Shown here: positions 7,413-14,993 of the stretch, piece after piece
How positions within the stretch are numbered: position 1 is the stretch's first letter
Layout of the letters: each line of letters opens with the position of its first letter
Source of the DNA: Flavobacteriales bacterium UBA7878
GTDB lineage: Bacteria; Bacteroidota; Bacteroidia; Flavobacteriales; Schleiferiaceae
Direction: 5' to 3'
DNA length: 19,435 bases
Assembly: GCA_002501205.1 (NCBI GenBank)
Contig: DLRW01000093.1
Span: 1 to 19,435, forward strand
The notes under the pieces: model-generated
The model's input: only the letters and a program-made list of their open reading frames with translations
Databases searched by the model: none
Told to the model about the DNA's origin: nothing
Position numbers and translations under genes: made by a program

Positions 7413-8723
7413 TTATTTAAGTCGAACAAAGTAAATGGTTTTCGTCGAATTCCGGACCCGAAAACGATGGTCGATGCGATGTCCAATCAAGGCTACGATC
7501 TCCCCTGCGCTTTCCAATACCAATTGACCGTCCTTTTCGGCCATTGGCATCTTCTGGTCAATCCAATAGTCGCTTAGCTTTTTGGTTCCTGACATACCTA
7601 AGGGCTGAAATCGATCTCCATCGCGCCAATTACGCAAAGTGAGTGGAAATTCTAAGGCCTCATAATCGAGAAAATGATGTTCTCTAAGGCCGTCCAACTT
7701 CACATTATCACGGAGCAATACCTGCATTTCCATCCCAATAGGTGAACTAATCTGGGAATCGCCATCCGAGATCACTAAATTCACTTTCTGTTCAGTGCTT
7801 TGTTTCCGTAGTTCGTAACAGGACTCACCGTGGTACAGACGAAAGTCTTCGTTTTCAGTATAGCGCCCTTTGCGGCTTTGCCATAAATGCTGTATCGCTG
7901 GCCAATCCCATTTGCCTTTCGGCGAAAGCCATTTATAGAGTAATTGCCCAAACCAGGCTTTATCTACAATGGAATTATAATTCAGGCGCTCCCAGCCCTC
8001 TTCTTGGATCAGAGTGGCAGAAAGCTTTTCTTCCAAGAGTTCATCCAAAGCATCACTTTGCTCCCGCAATAATCGAGAGCTCAGCAACATTTTACTTTTC
8101 AAATCAGGCTGAATTTCTTCCCAAAGAGGAATCAGTTGGTGACGATAGGCATTGCGCAGGTATTTTGTTTCGGCATTAGAAGCATCTTCGCGCCAGGCCA
8201 AATTGCGATCTTGGGCAAAAGCCTCAATTTGATTACGCAGAACCCCTAACATGGGGCGTAAATATTTCTGGCGCTTCTCGCGGATTCCGGCCACTGCCTC
8301 CAAAGCACTGCCGCGTGCCAATTTAAAGATCATAGTCTCCAATTGATCATCTCCGTGGTGAGCAGTAAGGATGGCGCGGTAATTTCCCAAAAGGTCCAAT
8401 TCTTCGAAAAAAGCATAGCGCAAGTCCCGTGCCGCCATCTGAATAGAGAGGCCTTTCTTCTGAGCATAGGTCTCAGTTTCACATTTCTTTATGTGAATAG
8501 CCAGACCATGCTGCTGGGCCAAACGCTGGCAGAATAGTGCGTCAGCTTCGGAATCTTCTCCCCTTAAACCAAAATTACAATGAGCCAATTCAGGCTGAAA
8601 GCCCAAGTCCATAAGGGCCTGCAGAAGGACCACACTATCCAAGCCTCCACTAATAGCCAGTAGAAGCTTGTCGCGCGAATCAATATTATATTTGGCAAAT
8701 GCCGCCTGTAGGGTTTCCAGCAT
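7413..8723 (-). CDS. tilS: tRNA(Ile)-lysidine synthase
   Basis: The 436-residue cytoplasmic enzyme uses ATP and lysine to convert C34 of the CAU-anticodon tRNA-Ile to lysidine, so that it reads AUA. The PP-loop SGGLDS (residues 25-30) binds ATP. Other N-type ATPase family features are HCNFGLRG (about 48-55), TAHHGDDQLET (about 120-130) and the conserved segment from EDASN to RNAYRHQLIP (about 179-199). The C-terminal TilS domain is visible as RNWRDGDRFQPLGM...KKLSDYWIDQK and GHRIDHRFRV. Length and domain order are those of the long TilS form. The ATG at 8723 lies 13 bases after the pabB stop, with no promoter between them, so it is in the operon. This gene is essential in most bacteria, so the operon is probably always expressed at some level. 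Confidence 0.96.
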   Translation of the reverse strand: MLETLQAAFAKYNIDSRDKLLLAISGGLDSVVLLQALMDLGFQPELAHCNFGLRGEDSEADALFCQRLAQQHGLAIHIKKCETETYAQKKGLSIQMAARDLRYAFFEELDLLGNYRAILTAHHGDDQLETMIFKLARGSALEAVAGIREKRQKYLRPMLGVLRNQIEAFAQDRNLAWREDASNAETKYLRNAYRHQLIPLWEEIQPDLKSKMLLSSRLLREQSDALDELLEEKLSATLIQEEGWERLNYNSIVDKAWFGQLLYKWLSPKGKWDWPAIQHLWQSRKGRYTENEDFRLYHGESCYELRKQSTEQKVNLVISDGDSQISSPIGMEMQVLLRDNVKLDGLREHHFLDYEALEFPLTLRNWRDGDRFQPLGMSGTKKLSDYWIDQKMPMAEKDGQLVLESAGEIVALIGHRIDHRFRVRNSTKTIYFVRLK

Positions 8724-8736
8724 CCTACAAAGGTAA

Positions 8737-9990
8737 TCAGCGAATGAGCTTCTCCGCCTTTAACAAGCATTCTGCATACTCTGCCTCAGCGTCGCAATGA
8801 ATGGTAATGGCGCTACCAACTGCTACTTGGGCATATTCTTGCTCGGCATCGTAGGCAATGCTGCGAATCACCACATTGAAGTCGAAATTCCCTTCGGGAT
8901 CGATATAACCTAAGGCACCGGAATACAGGCCACGACGAAAATGCTCGTGCCGATCGATTAATTGCATGGCCGATACTTTGGGTGCACCGGTCATGCTCCC
9001 CATGGGGAATGAATAATGCAGGGCATCCTCTAAAGTGTAGCGATCGCTATCCAATTCACTGCGCACCGTGCTTATCATTTGATGCACCGCATTGAAGCTG
9101 TACAAGCCGAACAACTCAGGTACACTTACCGAATTAGTACGAGCGGTCCGCGATAAATCATTCCTTACCAAATCTACAATCATCACATTTTCCGCGCGCT
9201 CTTTCTCGGAGCTCAGCAGGTGGGCCTTTTGTTCCTGATCACGCACTGGATCTTGCGCCCGAGCCGCGGTTCCTTTAATAGGCTGCGAAATCAACTCATC
9301 ACCTTTCATCCGTAAATAACGCTCAGGTGAAAAACAGAGTAGATGACGCTGCTTGTCGCGATAATAAGCACTAAAGGGTGCCTGATGTTTTTCATTCAGT
9401 TCTCGAAATCGCTGCAAAGGACGCATCGGCCCCCGAGCTTCAAAGAGCGTACAGTAATTGATTTCGTAAATATTGCCGTATTGCAATTCCCGCTTCAGGG
9501 ATTGAATATCTTGGAGGTAAACTTCCCGTGAAGTTTGCCCTACGAAATTCAGTTTTGGAAAAGATTCCTGGACGGCCTCCAAGCTCAGATCTGCTTCCAA
9601 AGCTTCTGCATTAGCATATTGCCAGGACAACACCTCACACCGACCCTCCTTATACAGGAGGATAGTTTGGGGAACAAAAAATTGCAAGTCGGCCCATGCT
9701 ATTTTAAGAGGATGACAGGTGGTTAAATCCTCCAATTGATTTTTAAGATCATAAGCCAGGTGACCAAACAACCAATCTTTATGCCTTTGTCGAAAGGACT
9801 TTAATCCCTCAAAATCGCCTTGATAAATGGCTCTTGCTCCCCAGGCCAGCACCTTATCCCAAGTGCCATAGAGATCCTTATGTTGATGCGAATCGAGCAA
9901 GATGCAGTGCTCCGAGCTAGCCGCCAAGCTTTCTAGCTGCTGCCACCTTTGCGCCGCTTCTGGCCATGCAAACCGAAAACTTTGACTCAT
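8737..9990 (-). CDS. pabB: aminodeoxychorismate synthase component I
   Basis: The 417-residue chorismate-binding enzyme makes 4-amino-4-deoxychorismate, the precursor of p-aminobenzoate and folate, with ammonia from a glutaminase partner (PabA, often shared with TrpG), which is not in this window. The key discriminator is PIKGT at 237-241: the lysine is the catalytic nucleophile of PabB, whereas anthranilate synthase TrpE has PIAGT. Other family motifs are ENVMIVDLVRNDLSR (about 267-281), FPMGSMTGAPK (about 328-338) and GSAITIHCDAEAEYAEC near the end. It has no fused PabC lyase domain. Its ATG overlaps the TGA of the upstream histidine kinase by 4 bases (ATGA), suggesting translational coupling, and tilS follows 13 bases later. 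Confidence 0.93.
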   Translation of the reverse strand: MSQSFRFAWPEAAQRWQQLESLAASSEHCILLDSHQHKDLYGTWDKVLAWGARAIYQGDFEGLKSFRQRHKDWLFGHLAYDLKNQLEDLTTCHPLKIAWADLQFFVPQTILLYKEGRCEVLSWQYANAEALEADLSLEAVQESFPKLNFVGQTSREVYLQDIQSLKRELQYGNIYEINYCTLFEARGPMRPLQRFRELNEKHQAPFSAYYRDKQRHLLCFSPERYLRMKGDELISQPIKGTAARAQDPVRDQEQKAHLLSSEKERAENVMIVDLVRNDLSRTARTNSVSVPELFGLYSFNAVHQMISTVRSELDSDRYTLEDALHYSFPMGSMTGAPKVSAMQLIDRHEHFRRGLYSGALGYIDPEGNFDFNVVIRSIAYDAEQEYAQVAVGSAITIHCDAEAEYAECLLKAEKLIR

Positions 9991-12900
9991 TCCTGAGAAT
10001 ACTCTTTGAGGTAAACCTTACGGAGCATATTCTGAATTACCCGCAGGTTGATAGGTTTAGTAACATAATCATCCATGCCCACATCGAGGAATTTCTCGCG
10101 ATCTCCTTCCATAGCATTAGCGGTCATGGCTATAATTACAGGACGTTCATCACCATATTTCGCAATGATCTCATGGGTAGCTTTCATGCCATCCATTTCC
10201 GGCATTTGAATATCCATAAATATAAGATCGTAATGCTGACGTTCCAGAGCTTGAAGAACCTCAAGACCATTACCTGCAATATCGGTACTGTAGCCCATCT
10301 TCTTGAAAGTGAGCACTGCCAGCTTTTGATTTACCGCATTATCCTCTGCCAATAAAATACGCAAGGGGAATCGATTACCTAAGTCCTCTAAAAGCTCCTC
10401 GTTACTGAGCTCTTTCTGAATCTTCACTTCTTGTGGCGCAGAACTATCCTTAAAGATCTCACCCATGCAAGTCATTAATTGCGAATGCTTCACAGGTTTC
10501 GACAGGTAGTATTTAAAGAGCTCATGCTTTTCCTTATCTGGAAGTTCCAAATAAGCCGAACTCAACATGATAATAGGTAAGTCGGGCTTGGCTTCTTTTA
10601 TTTTCTTACTCAAGTCCAAACCATTCATCATGGGCATTTCGAAATCCGTAATCAGGAGGTCGAAATTCTCCTTAACTAAAGTTTCCAGCCCAATACGTGA
10701 ATCAGATTCAGAATAAGCTTGCATGCCCCATATTCGCAATTGCTTGATAAACACGCGGAGATTGGTATGATTATCATCAATCACCATCACCTTGCGATTT
10801 TTCAGTAGGCTAAGGATACGCTCCTCATTTTTATCAATCTGATCTTCGGCTTGCTCCACTTTGATTGTGAAGTGGAAGCTGGATCCTTGACCGGGCTTGC
10901 TTTCCACCCAAATATCGCCCTTCATAAGGTGTGTAAGCCTTTGAGAAATGGCCAATCCCAGGCCAGTACCACCGTATTTACGAGTAGTGGAGCTATCGGC
11001 CTGACTAAAAGCCTTGAACAGTTTCTCCTGTTGTGTTTTGGACATCCCAATCCCGGTATCTCGCACCAGGAAGTGAACCTCATACTCCTGATTGGAGTAA
11101 TTCTGTAATTGTACACGGATTTCAATTTCACCGGCCTCGGTAAATTTCACCGCATTATTGAGGAGATTAATTAATATCTGACGCAGGCGTGTGATATCGC
11201 CAATGATATAATTTGGAATTTTAGGATCAATACTATAAATCAGCTCCAGGTTTTTCTCACTGATTTTATTGGCCAATAATTCTACCGATTCTTCTACGCA
11301 CTGTTTGATGGAGAATGGATACTCTTCCAAATCCATATTGCCCGCCTCAATTTTACTGAAGTCGAGGATATCGTTAATGATACTTAATAAAGTATCTCCA
11401 CTAAGGCGAATGGTATTTACATAGTCTTTTTGCTCGTCATCCAATTTGGTTTGCAAAAGCAGGGAGGTCATTCCAATAACACCATTCATGGGGGTACGAA
11501 TCTCATGGCTCATTGTCGCCAAGAACTCACTTTTTGCGGTAGCGGCTAGTTCTGCTTTCTCCTTTGCATCCACCAATTGACGCCTGGACTGTTCAGCGGA
11601 TATTTCTGCCCCCAACCAACGGGCAATCAGTTTTAATAGGTCGGTATCATTTTGGGTAAATGGTGAACGAACCGGCTTTGGGCTGTTAAAATTAAGGGTA
11701 CCATAAAAGCCACTATCCGTTTCTATAGGTGCGCCCAAATAAGCTTTGATGGGGAAATTCTCCGCTTGATTCACAAAATCCGGAGCCGTTGCTTCATTAT
11801 GAAAAGCCACGGCATTATGGGTTTCCTGAATTAGGGCACTTAAGGTTCCTTTCAAGGGAAGTTTACGATTAAGTTCCACCGTACCATGAATACTATGGGC
11901 ATACTCCGCTTCGTAACTTTTACCTTCCATATCGAAACGGGTAACCACCCCGGCAGGCATTCGAAAACGTTCGGTTCCCAATTCGAGAATTTGCTGCACC
12001 TTTTCTTCAAAACTTGAATTGGCATCGGCTGAAATGGAATAGAGTTTTCGAATGGCCTCCTCATTGCGCTTTAAGCTACGCTCAGCCTTTCGTTTATCGG
12101 TAATATCATTAAGGGTCCAAACTACGCCCCGATTAAATTTATAGCCGCCAAATTCAATCACCCGCTTTTCTCCATCCTTACGATAAATGGGGAACAAAAA
12201 TGGATCTATACCGCCTTGTTCCAGTACTTCGCGGTATTGATTTACAATGTCCATGGATTTTTCCCGATAGACCTTTTCGAAATACTTTTCTGGTGAATCA
12301 ATTTCATCCGGACTAAAGCCCAGGATTTCACTGGCTTGTTTATTCACCAATAAATCTTCGCCTTGCACCAAAATCGCTCCTACCGGTAAATTATCAATGA
12401 CACCTAATAATTCACTCTCACTATCTTTGAGCTTCATGCGTGCCATCTCAATTTCCTTTACATAGGATTTGAGTTCTTCTTGACTAGTAGCCAAAGCATT
12501 GCGCTGCCTTTGCAGTTCAAGGTTATAATCCTTCTCAGCCTCTAATAAACGACCCAGTTCTTTACCGGTTTCCCGACTGGTTTCGAGGTTCTTTAAGCGA
12601 GCCGCATATTCCCTTTTATGCTGACGAAAGATGGGCAAGAAAAATAATACCGATAAGAGGATAAAGGTGAAGGCCACCACTAAAAAGGCAAAGGTATTGA
12701 GGCGATATTCTTCCTCATTTTTAACGCGAGCATCCAAAGAGTACTCCTTCACCACCTGCTCCAAATAGGATAGCATAGCATCACTATCTGACAACATCTC
12801 CAATGCTAAGCTACGCGCTTCATCAGCGGTCATACCGCCATGGCAATAAGCGGTAACCTTTTGCGCTGTAGCTAAATAACGGTTGCGTAATCCCAGATAT

Positions 12901-13238
12901 CGCTCATGCAGTGAATCTACCATTAAGCGTGACTCCTTTTCAACCTTCCAATACAAAGGGCCATTAGCTAAGGCTTCTTCCTGCTCCTTATAATTTCTGA
13001 TGGTTTGTTCCAGATCAGAACAACTCTTCTGCACCTCCCTAACCTGCGTAAACTCAGTAATATGCAGAGCTTCCTTAACCAATCGTTGGGAGAGCATCCT
13101 CTGCTTACCAGCAAGATTAATCCGCTGGGCATCAAGAAACTGCATGTCATGAGTGCTATTTAAAAACAGGTACAGCAGGAAACTGATAAAGACTATCAGC
13201 AGAATATAACTTATGTAAGCCCATTTTATATTACGCAT
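9987..13238 (-). CDS. membrane hybrid sensor histidine kinase (PilJ-type sensor, PAS, GAF, HisKA, HATPase, two receiver domains)
   Basis: The 1083-residue protein has a first membrane segment (about 8-28) and a periplasmic all-helical region (about 29-182) with AQRINLAGKQRMLSQRL, the PilJ/NIT-like signature. A second membrane segment (about 183-203) is followed by a coiled coil (about 205-275), a PAS domain (about 275-385, ending in WTLNDITDKRKAE) and a GAF-like domain (about 395-548). HisKA has the phosphoacceptor His578 in MSHEIRTPMNG, and the ATPase has an N box, DTGIG (727-731) and GGTGLGL (756-762). Two receivers follow: Asp865 (LLITDFEMP, with Lys914) and Asp1009 (FMDIQMPEMDG, with Lys1061). 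All catalytic residues are present. It has no HPt and no DNA-binding output, so a separate phosphotransfer partner is likely. The ligand is unknown. It is the first gene of the operon with pabB, tilS and dsbD. Confidence 0.93.
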   Translation of the reverse strand: MRNIKWAYISYILLIVFISFLLYLFLNSTHDMQFLDAQRINLAGKQRMLSQRLVKEALHITEFTQVREVQKSCSDLEQTIRNYKEQEEALANGPLYWKVEKESRLMVDSLHERYLGLRNRYLATAQKVTAYCHGGMTADEARSLALEMLSDSDAMLSYLEQVVKEYSLDARVKNEEEYRLNTFAFLVVAFTFILLSVLFFLPIFRQHKREYAARLKNLETSRETGKELGRLLEAEKDYNLELQRQRNALATSQEELKSYVKEIEMARMKLKDSESELLGVIDNLPVGAILVQGEDLLVNKQASEILGFSPDEIDSPEKYFEKVYREKSMDIVNQYREVLEQGGIDPFLFPIYRKDGEKRVIEFGGYKFNRGVVWTLNDITDKRKAERSLKRNEEAIRKLYSISADANSSFEEKVQQILELGTERFRMPAGVVTRFDMEGKSYEAEYAHSIHGTVELNRKLPLKGTLSALIQETHNAVAFHNEATAPDFVNQAENFPIKAYLGAPIETDSGFYGTLNFNSPKPVRSPFTQNDTDLLKLIARWLGAEISAEQSRRQLVDAKEKAELAATAKSEFLATMSHEIRTPMNGVIGMTSLLLQTKLDDEQKDYVNTIRLSGDTLLSIINDILDFSKIEAGNMDLEEYPFSIKQCVEESVELLANKISEKNLELIYSIDPKIPNYIIGDITRLRQILINLLNNAVKFTEAGEIEIRVQLQNYSNQEYEVHFLVRDTGIGMSKTQQEKLFKAFSQADSSTTRKYGGTGLGLAISQRLTHLMKGDIWVESKPGQGSSFHFTIKVEQAEDQIDKNEERILSLLKNRKVMVIDDNHTNLRVFIKQLRIWGMQAYSESDSRIGLETLVKENFDLLITDFEMPMMNGLDLSKKIKEAKPDLPIIMLSSAYLELPDKEKHELFKYYLSKPVKHSQLMTCMGEIFKDSSAPQEVKIQKELSNEELLEDLGNRFPLRILLAEDNAVNQKLAVLTFKKMGYSTDIAGNGLEVLQALERQHYDLIFMDIQMPEMDGMKATHEIIAKYGDERPVIIAMTANAMEGDREKFLDVGMDDYVTKPINLRVIQNMLRKVYLKEYSQE

Positions 13239-13257
13239 CCATGCATGGGATATAGCA

Positions 13258-13265
13258 CAAAGCTA
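13258..13265 (-). promoter_or_regulatory. candidate -7 box of the kinase operon
   Basis: TAGCTTTG on the minus strand matches TAnnTTTG and lies 19 bases upstream of the kinase ATG at 13238, giving a short leader of about 15 bases. It sits directly after the lpd terminator, so the kinase operon would have its own start. No good TTG -33 element is visible at the usual spacing, so confidence is limited. Confidence 0.4.
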
Positions 13266-13308
13266 GTTTAAAAGATAAAATAAAAGAGGCCCCAAACCAG
13301 GGCCTCTT
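13263..13308 (-). terminator. intrinsic terminator of lpd
   Basis: AAGAGGCCC (13284-13292) and GGGCCTCTT (13300-13308) form a perfect 9-bp GC-rich stem with a 7-base loop. Read on the minus strand it is followed by a T-rich run (TTATTTTATCTTTTAAAC). It begins 25 bases after the lpd stop codon. The right arm, loop and T run all fit a rho-independent terminator for minus-strand transcription. The T run also borders the kinase promoter candidate. Confidence 0.75.
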
Positions 13309-13333
13309 CTAATATTATATTTCAAATATAAAC

Positions 13334-14731
13334 TTATACGTGTAATGCACGATTGTCGGTTGCAGCTAAGGCTGCTTCCTTCACCGCTTCTGCAAAAGTG
13401 GGGTGTGCATGACTGGAACGAGCAATGTCTTCCGCTGAAGCACGGAACTCCATTGCGATTACTCCTTCAGCCACCAAATCAGCAGCACGAGGTCCAATTA
13501 CATGGAAGCCCAGTACTTCATCGGTTTCTTTATCAGAAAGGATTTTCACCAAGCCTTCCACATCACCACTCGCGCGCGCTCTACCTAAAGCACGGAAAGG
13601 GAAGGAACCTGATTTATAAGATACACCTGCTTCCTTTAATTGCTCTTCGGTTTTACCCACAGCAGCAACTTCAGGCCAGGTATAAACTACCCCTGGAATC
13701 AAATCGTAATTGATATGAGGCTTTTGACCGGCCAGGCTTTCGGCTACAAAAACGCCTTCTTCCTCGGCCTTATGAGCTAGCATAGCCCCCTTGATCACAT
13801 CACCAATTGCATAGATATGGGACTTGGCCGTTTGCAAGTGATCATTCACCTCAATCTTGCCACGCTCCCCAGCACTTAAACCCGCTGCTTCCAAATTCAA
13901 ACCAGCGGTGTAAGCACTACGTCCTACTGCTACCAAACAGTAATCAGCTTCAAAAGTCACTTCCTCATCTTTCTTATTAGAGGCAGTAACCACAACGGTA
14001 TCACCCTTGCGACTTACATCGCTCACCTTATGACTAAAGTTAAACTTCAAGCCTAATTTCTTCAGGGACTTGGTAATCTCTTTACTCAGGGCACCATCAA
14101 AGGTTGGGATCGCACGATCTAAATATTCAACCACAGTAACCTCAGCTCCCAAACGAGCATATACGCTACCCAATTCAAGGCCAATAATACCAGCTCCAAT
14201 AACGATCATCTTTTTAGGAACCTCAGGTAATTTTAAGGCTTCAGTACTACTTATTATGCGCTCCTTATCGAATTTGGCAAAAGGTAATTCGGTAGGCTTG
14301 GAACCAGTAGCGATGATGATATTCTTCGCTTCAATTTTGGTTTCCTCTTCTCCTTTAATGGCAATAGTATGCTCATCAACAAAAGAGCCCATTCCCTGGA
14401 ATACGGTAATTTTATTTTTATCCATGAGGAATTTCACCCCGTCGCAGGTTTGATCAACTACGGACTGCTTACGCGCCACCATTTGCTCAAAGTTCACCTT
14501 AGGGCTGTTGATTTCAATTCCGTGATCAGCAAAGCTTTTTTCTGCATTGTGAAAATGCTCACTGCTATCGAGCAGGGCTTTGGAGGGAATACAACCTACG
14601 TTAAGGCAGGTTCCACCCAAGGTGGCGTACTTTTCGATTATGGCAGTTTTCATTCCTAACTGAGCACAACGAATGGCGGCCACATAACCTCCAGGTCCGG
14701 AGCCTATAATGGCTACGTCGAATTTATCCAT
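13334..14731 (-). CDS. lpd: dihydrolipoyl dehydrogenase (E3)
   Basis: The 465-residue FAD-dependent homodimeric enzyme reoxidises dihydrolipoamide of pyruvate, 2-oxoglutarate and branched-chain dehydrogenases and the glycine cleavage system, reducing NAD+. The N-terminal FAD fold is GSGPGGYVAA (about 10-19). The redox disulfide is GGTCLNVGCIPSK (Cys42 and Cys47). The NAD fold is VIGAGIIGLELGSVYARLG (about 177-195). The second FAD motif ends in IYAIGDV (about 306-312), and the C-terminal catalytic pair is HAHPTFAEA (His443, Glu448). Length is typical. It stands alone between a divergent promoter region and a terminator, with no E1/E2 genes adjacent, as expected for an E3 shared by several complexes. 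Confidence 0.97.
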   Translation of the reverse strand: MDKFDVAIIGSGPGGYVAAIRCAQLGMKTAIIEKYATLGGTCLNVGCIPSKALLDSSEHFHNAEKSFADHGIEINSPKVNFEQMVARKQSVVDQTCDGVKFLMDKNKITVFQGMGSFVDEHTIAIKGEEETKIEAKNIIIATGSKPTELPFAKFDKERIISSTEALKLPEVPKKMIVIGAGIIGLELGSVYARLGAEVTVVEYLDRAIPTFDGALSKEITKSLKKLGLKFNFSHKVSDVSRKGDTVVVTASNKKDEEVTFEADYCLVAVGRSAYTAGLNLEAAGLSAGERGKIEVNDHLQTAKSHIYAIGDVIKGAMLAHKAEEEGVFVAESLAGQKPHINYDLIPGVVYTWPEVAAVGKTEEQLKEAGVSYKSGSFPFRALGRARASGDVEGLVKILSDKETDEVLGFHVIGPRAADLVAEGVIAMEFRASAEDIARSSHAHPTFAEAVKEAALAATDNRALHV

Positions 14732-14756
14732 GGATCTTTGATTAGATTTTGAAGAG

Positions 14757-14764
14757 CAAAATTA
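14757..14764 (-). promoter_or_regulatory. candidate -7 box of lpd
   Basis: TAATTTTG on the minus strand matches TAnnTTTG, 25 bases upstream of the lpd ATG at 14731. The predicted leader would be about 21 bases. I do not see a clear -33 TTG. Position and match make it the best promoter candidate for lpd. Confidence 0.45.
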
Positions 14765-14981
14765 GGGAATCTTGGGAGCTAAGCGCCTGATTTTGGCGAA
14801 AAAGGAACCCTGACTAAAGCTCGGGCTCTAAATGTTTATTTCCTTGCTTTAATCCCATCTTCTAATTTTCCCATTATGCTTGTGAAATCATTTTAACTAC
14901 CTAAAGTAACAGTCTGCCGACTCGATGGTTCGGCTTAACCCTTTTAGGCTTTTTATAAGAAAATACCATAGATCAGCACTC
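14765..14981. other. divergent intergenic region between lpd and the receptor gene
   Basis: Together with the two flanking promoter boxes this is the longest gap in the window (262 bases from ATG to ATG). It holds no open frame that I would call a gene and no tRNA-like fold. I see two modest inverted repeats: CGCC...GGCG near 14785-14799, and GCCGA...TCGGC near 14917-14935 with a 9-base loop. A short direct repeat GGCTT lies at about 14932 and 14947. Any of these could be regulator sites, but nothing ties them to a known regulator. Confidence 0.4.
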
Positions 14982-14989
14982 TATCTTTG
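14982..14989 (+). promoter_or_regulatory. candidate -7 box of the outer-membrane receptor gene
   Basis: TATCTTTG matches TAnnTTTG and is followed by AGCC and then the ATG at 14994. As at prfB and the antitoxin-like gene, the 4-base gap places the predicted transcription start at or next to the A of the ATG. No convincing -33 TTG is seen around 14958. Confidence 0.5.
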
Positions 14990-14993
14990 AGCC

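Noticed and set aside
14732..14993. Possible tRNA, small RNA or riboswitch in the divergent intergenic region
   Set aside because: I found no cloverleaf, CCA-like end or known aptamer core; only short inverted repeats consistent with chance or simple regulator sites.
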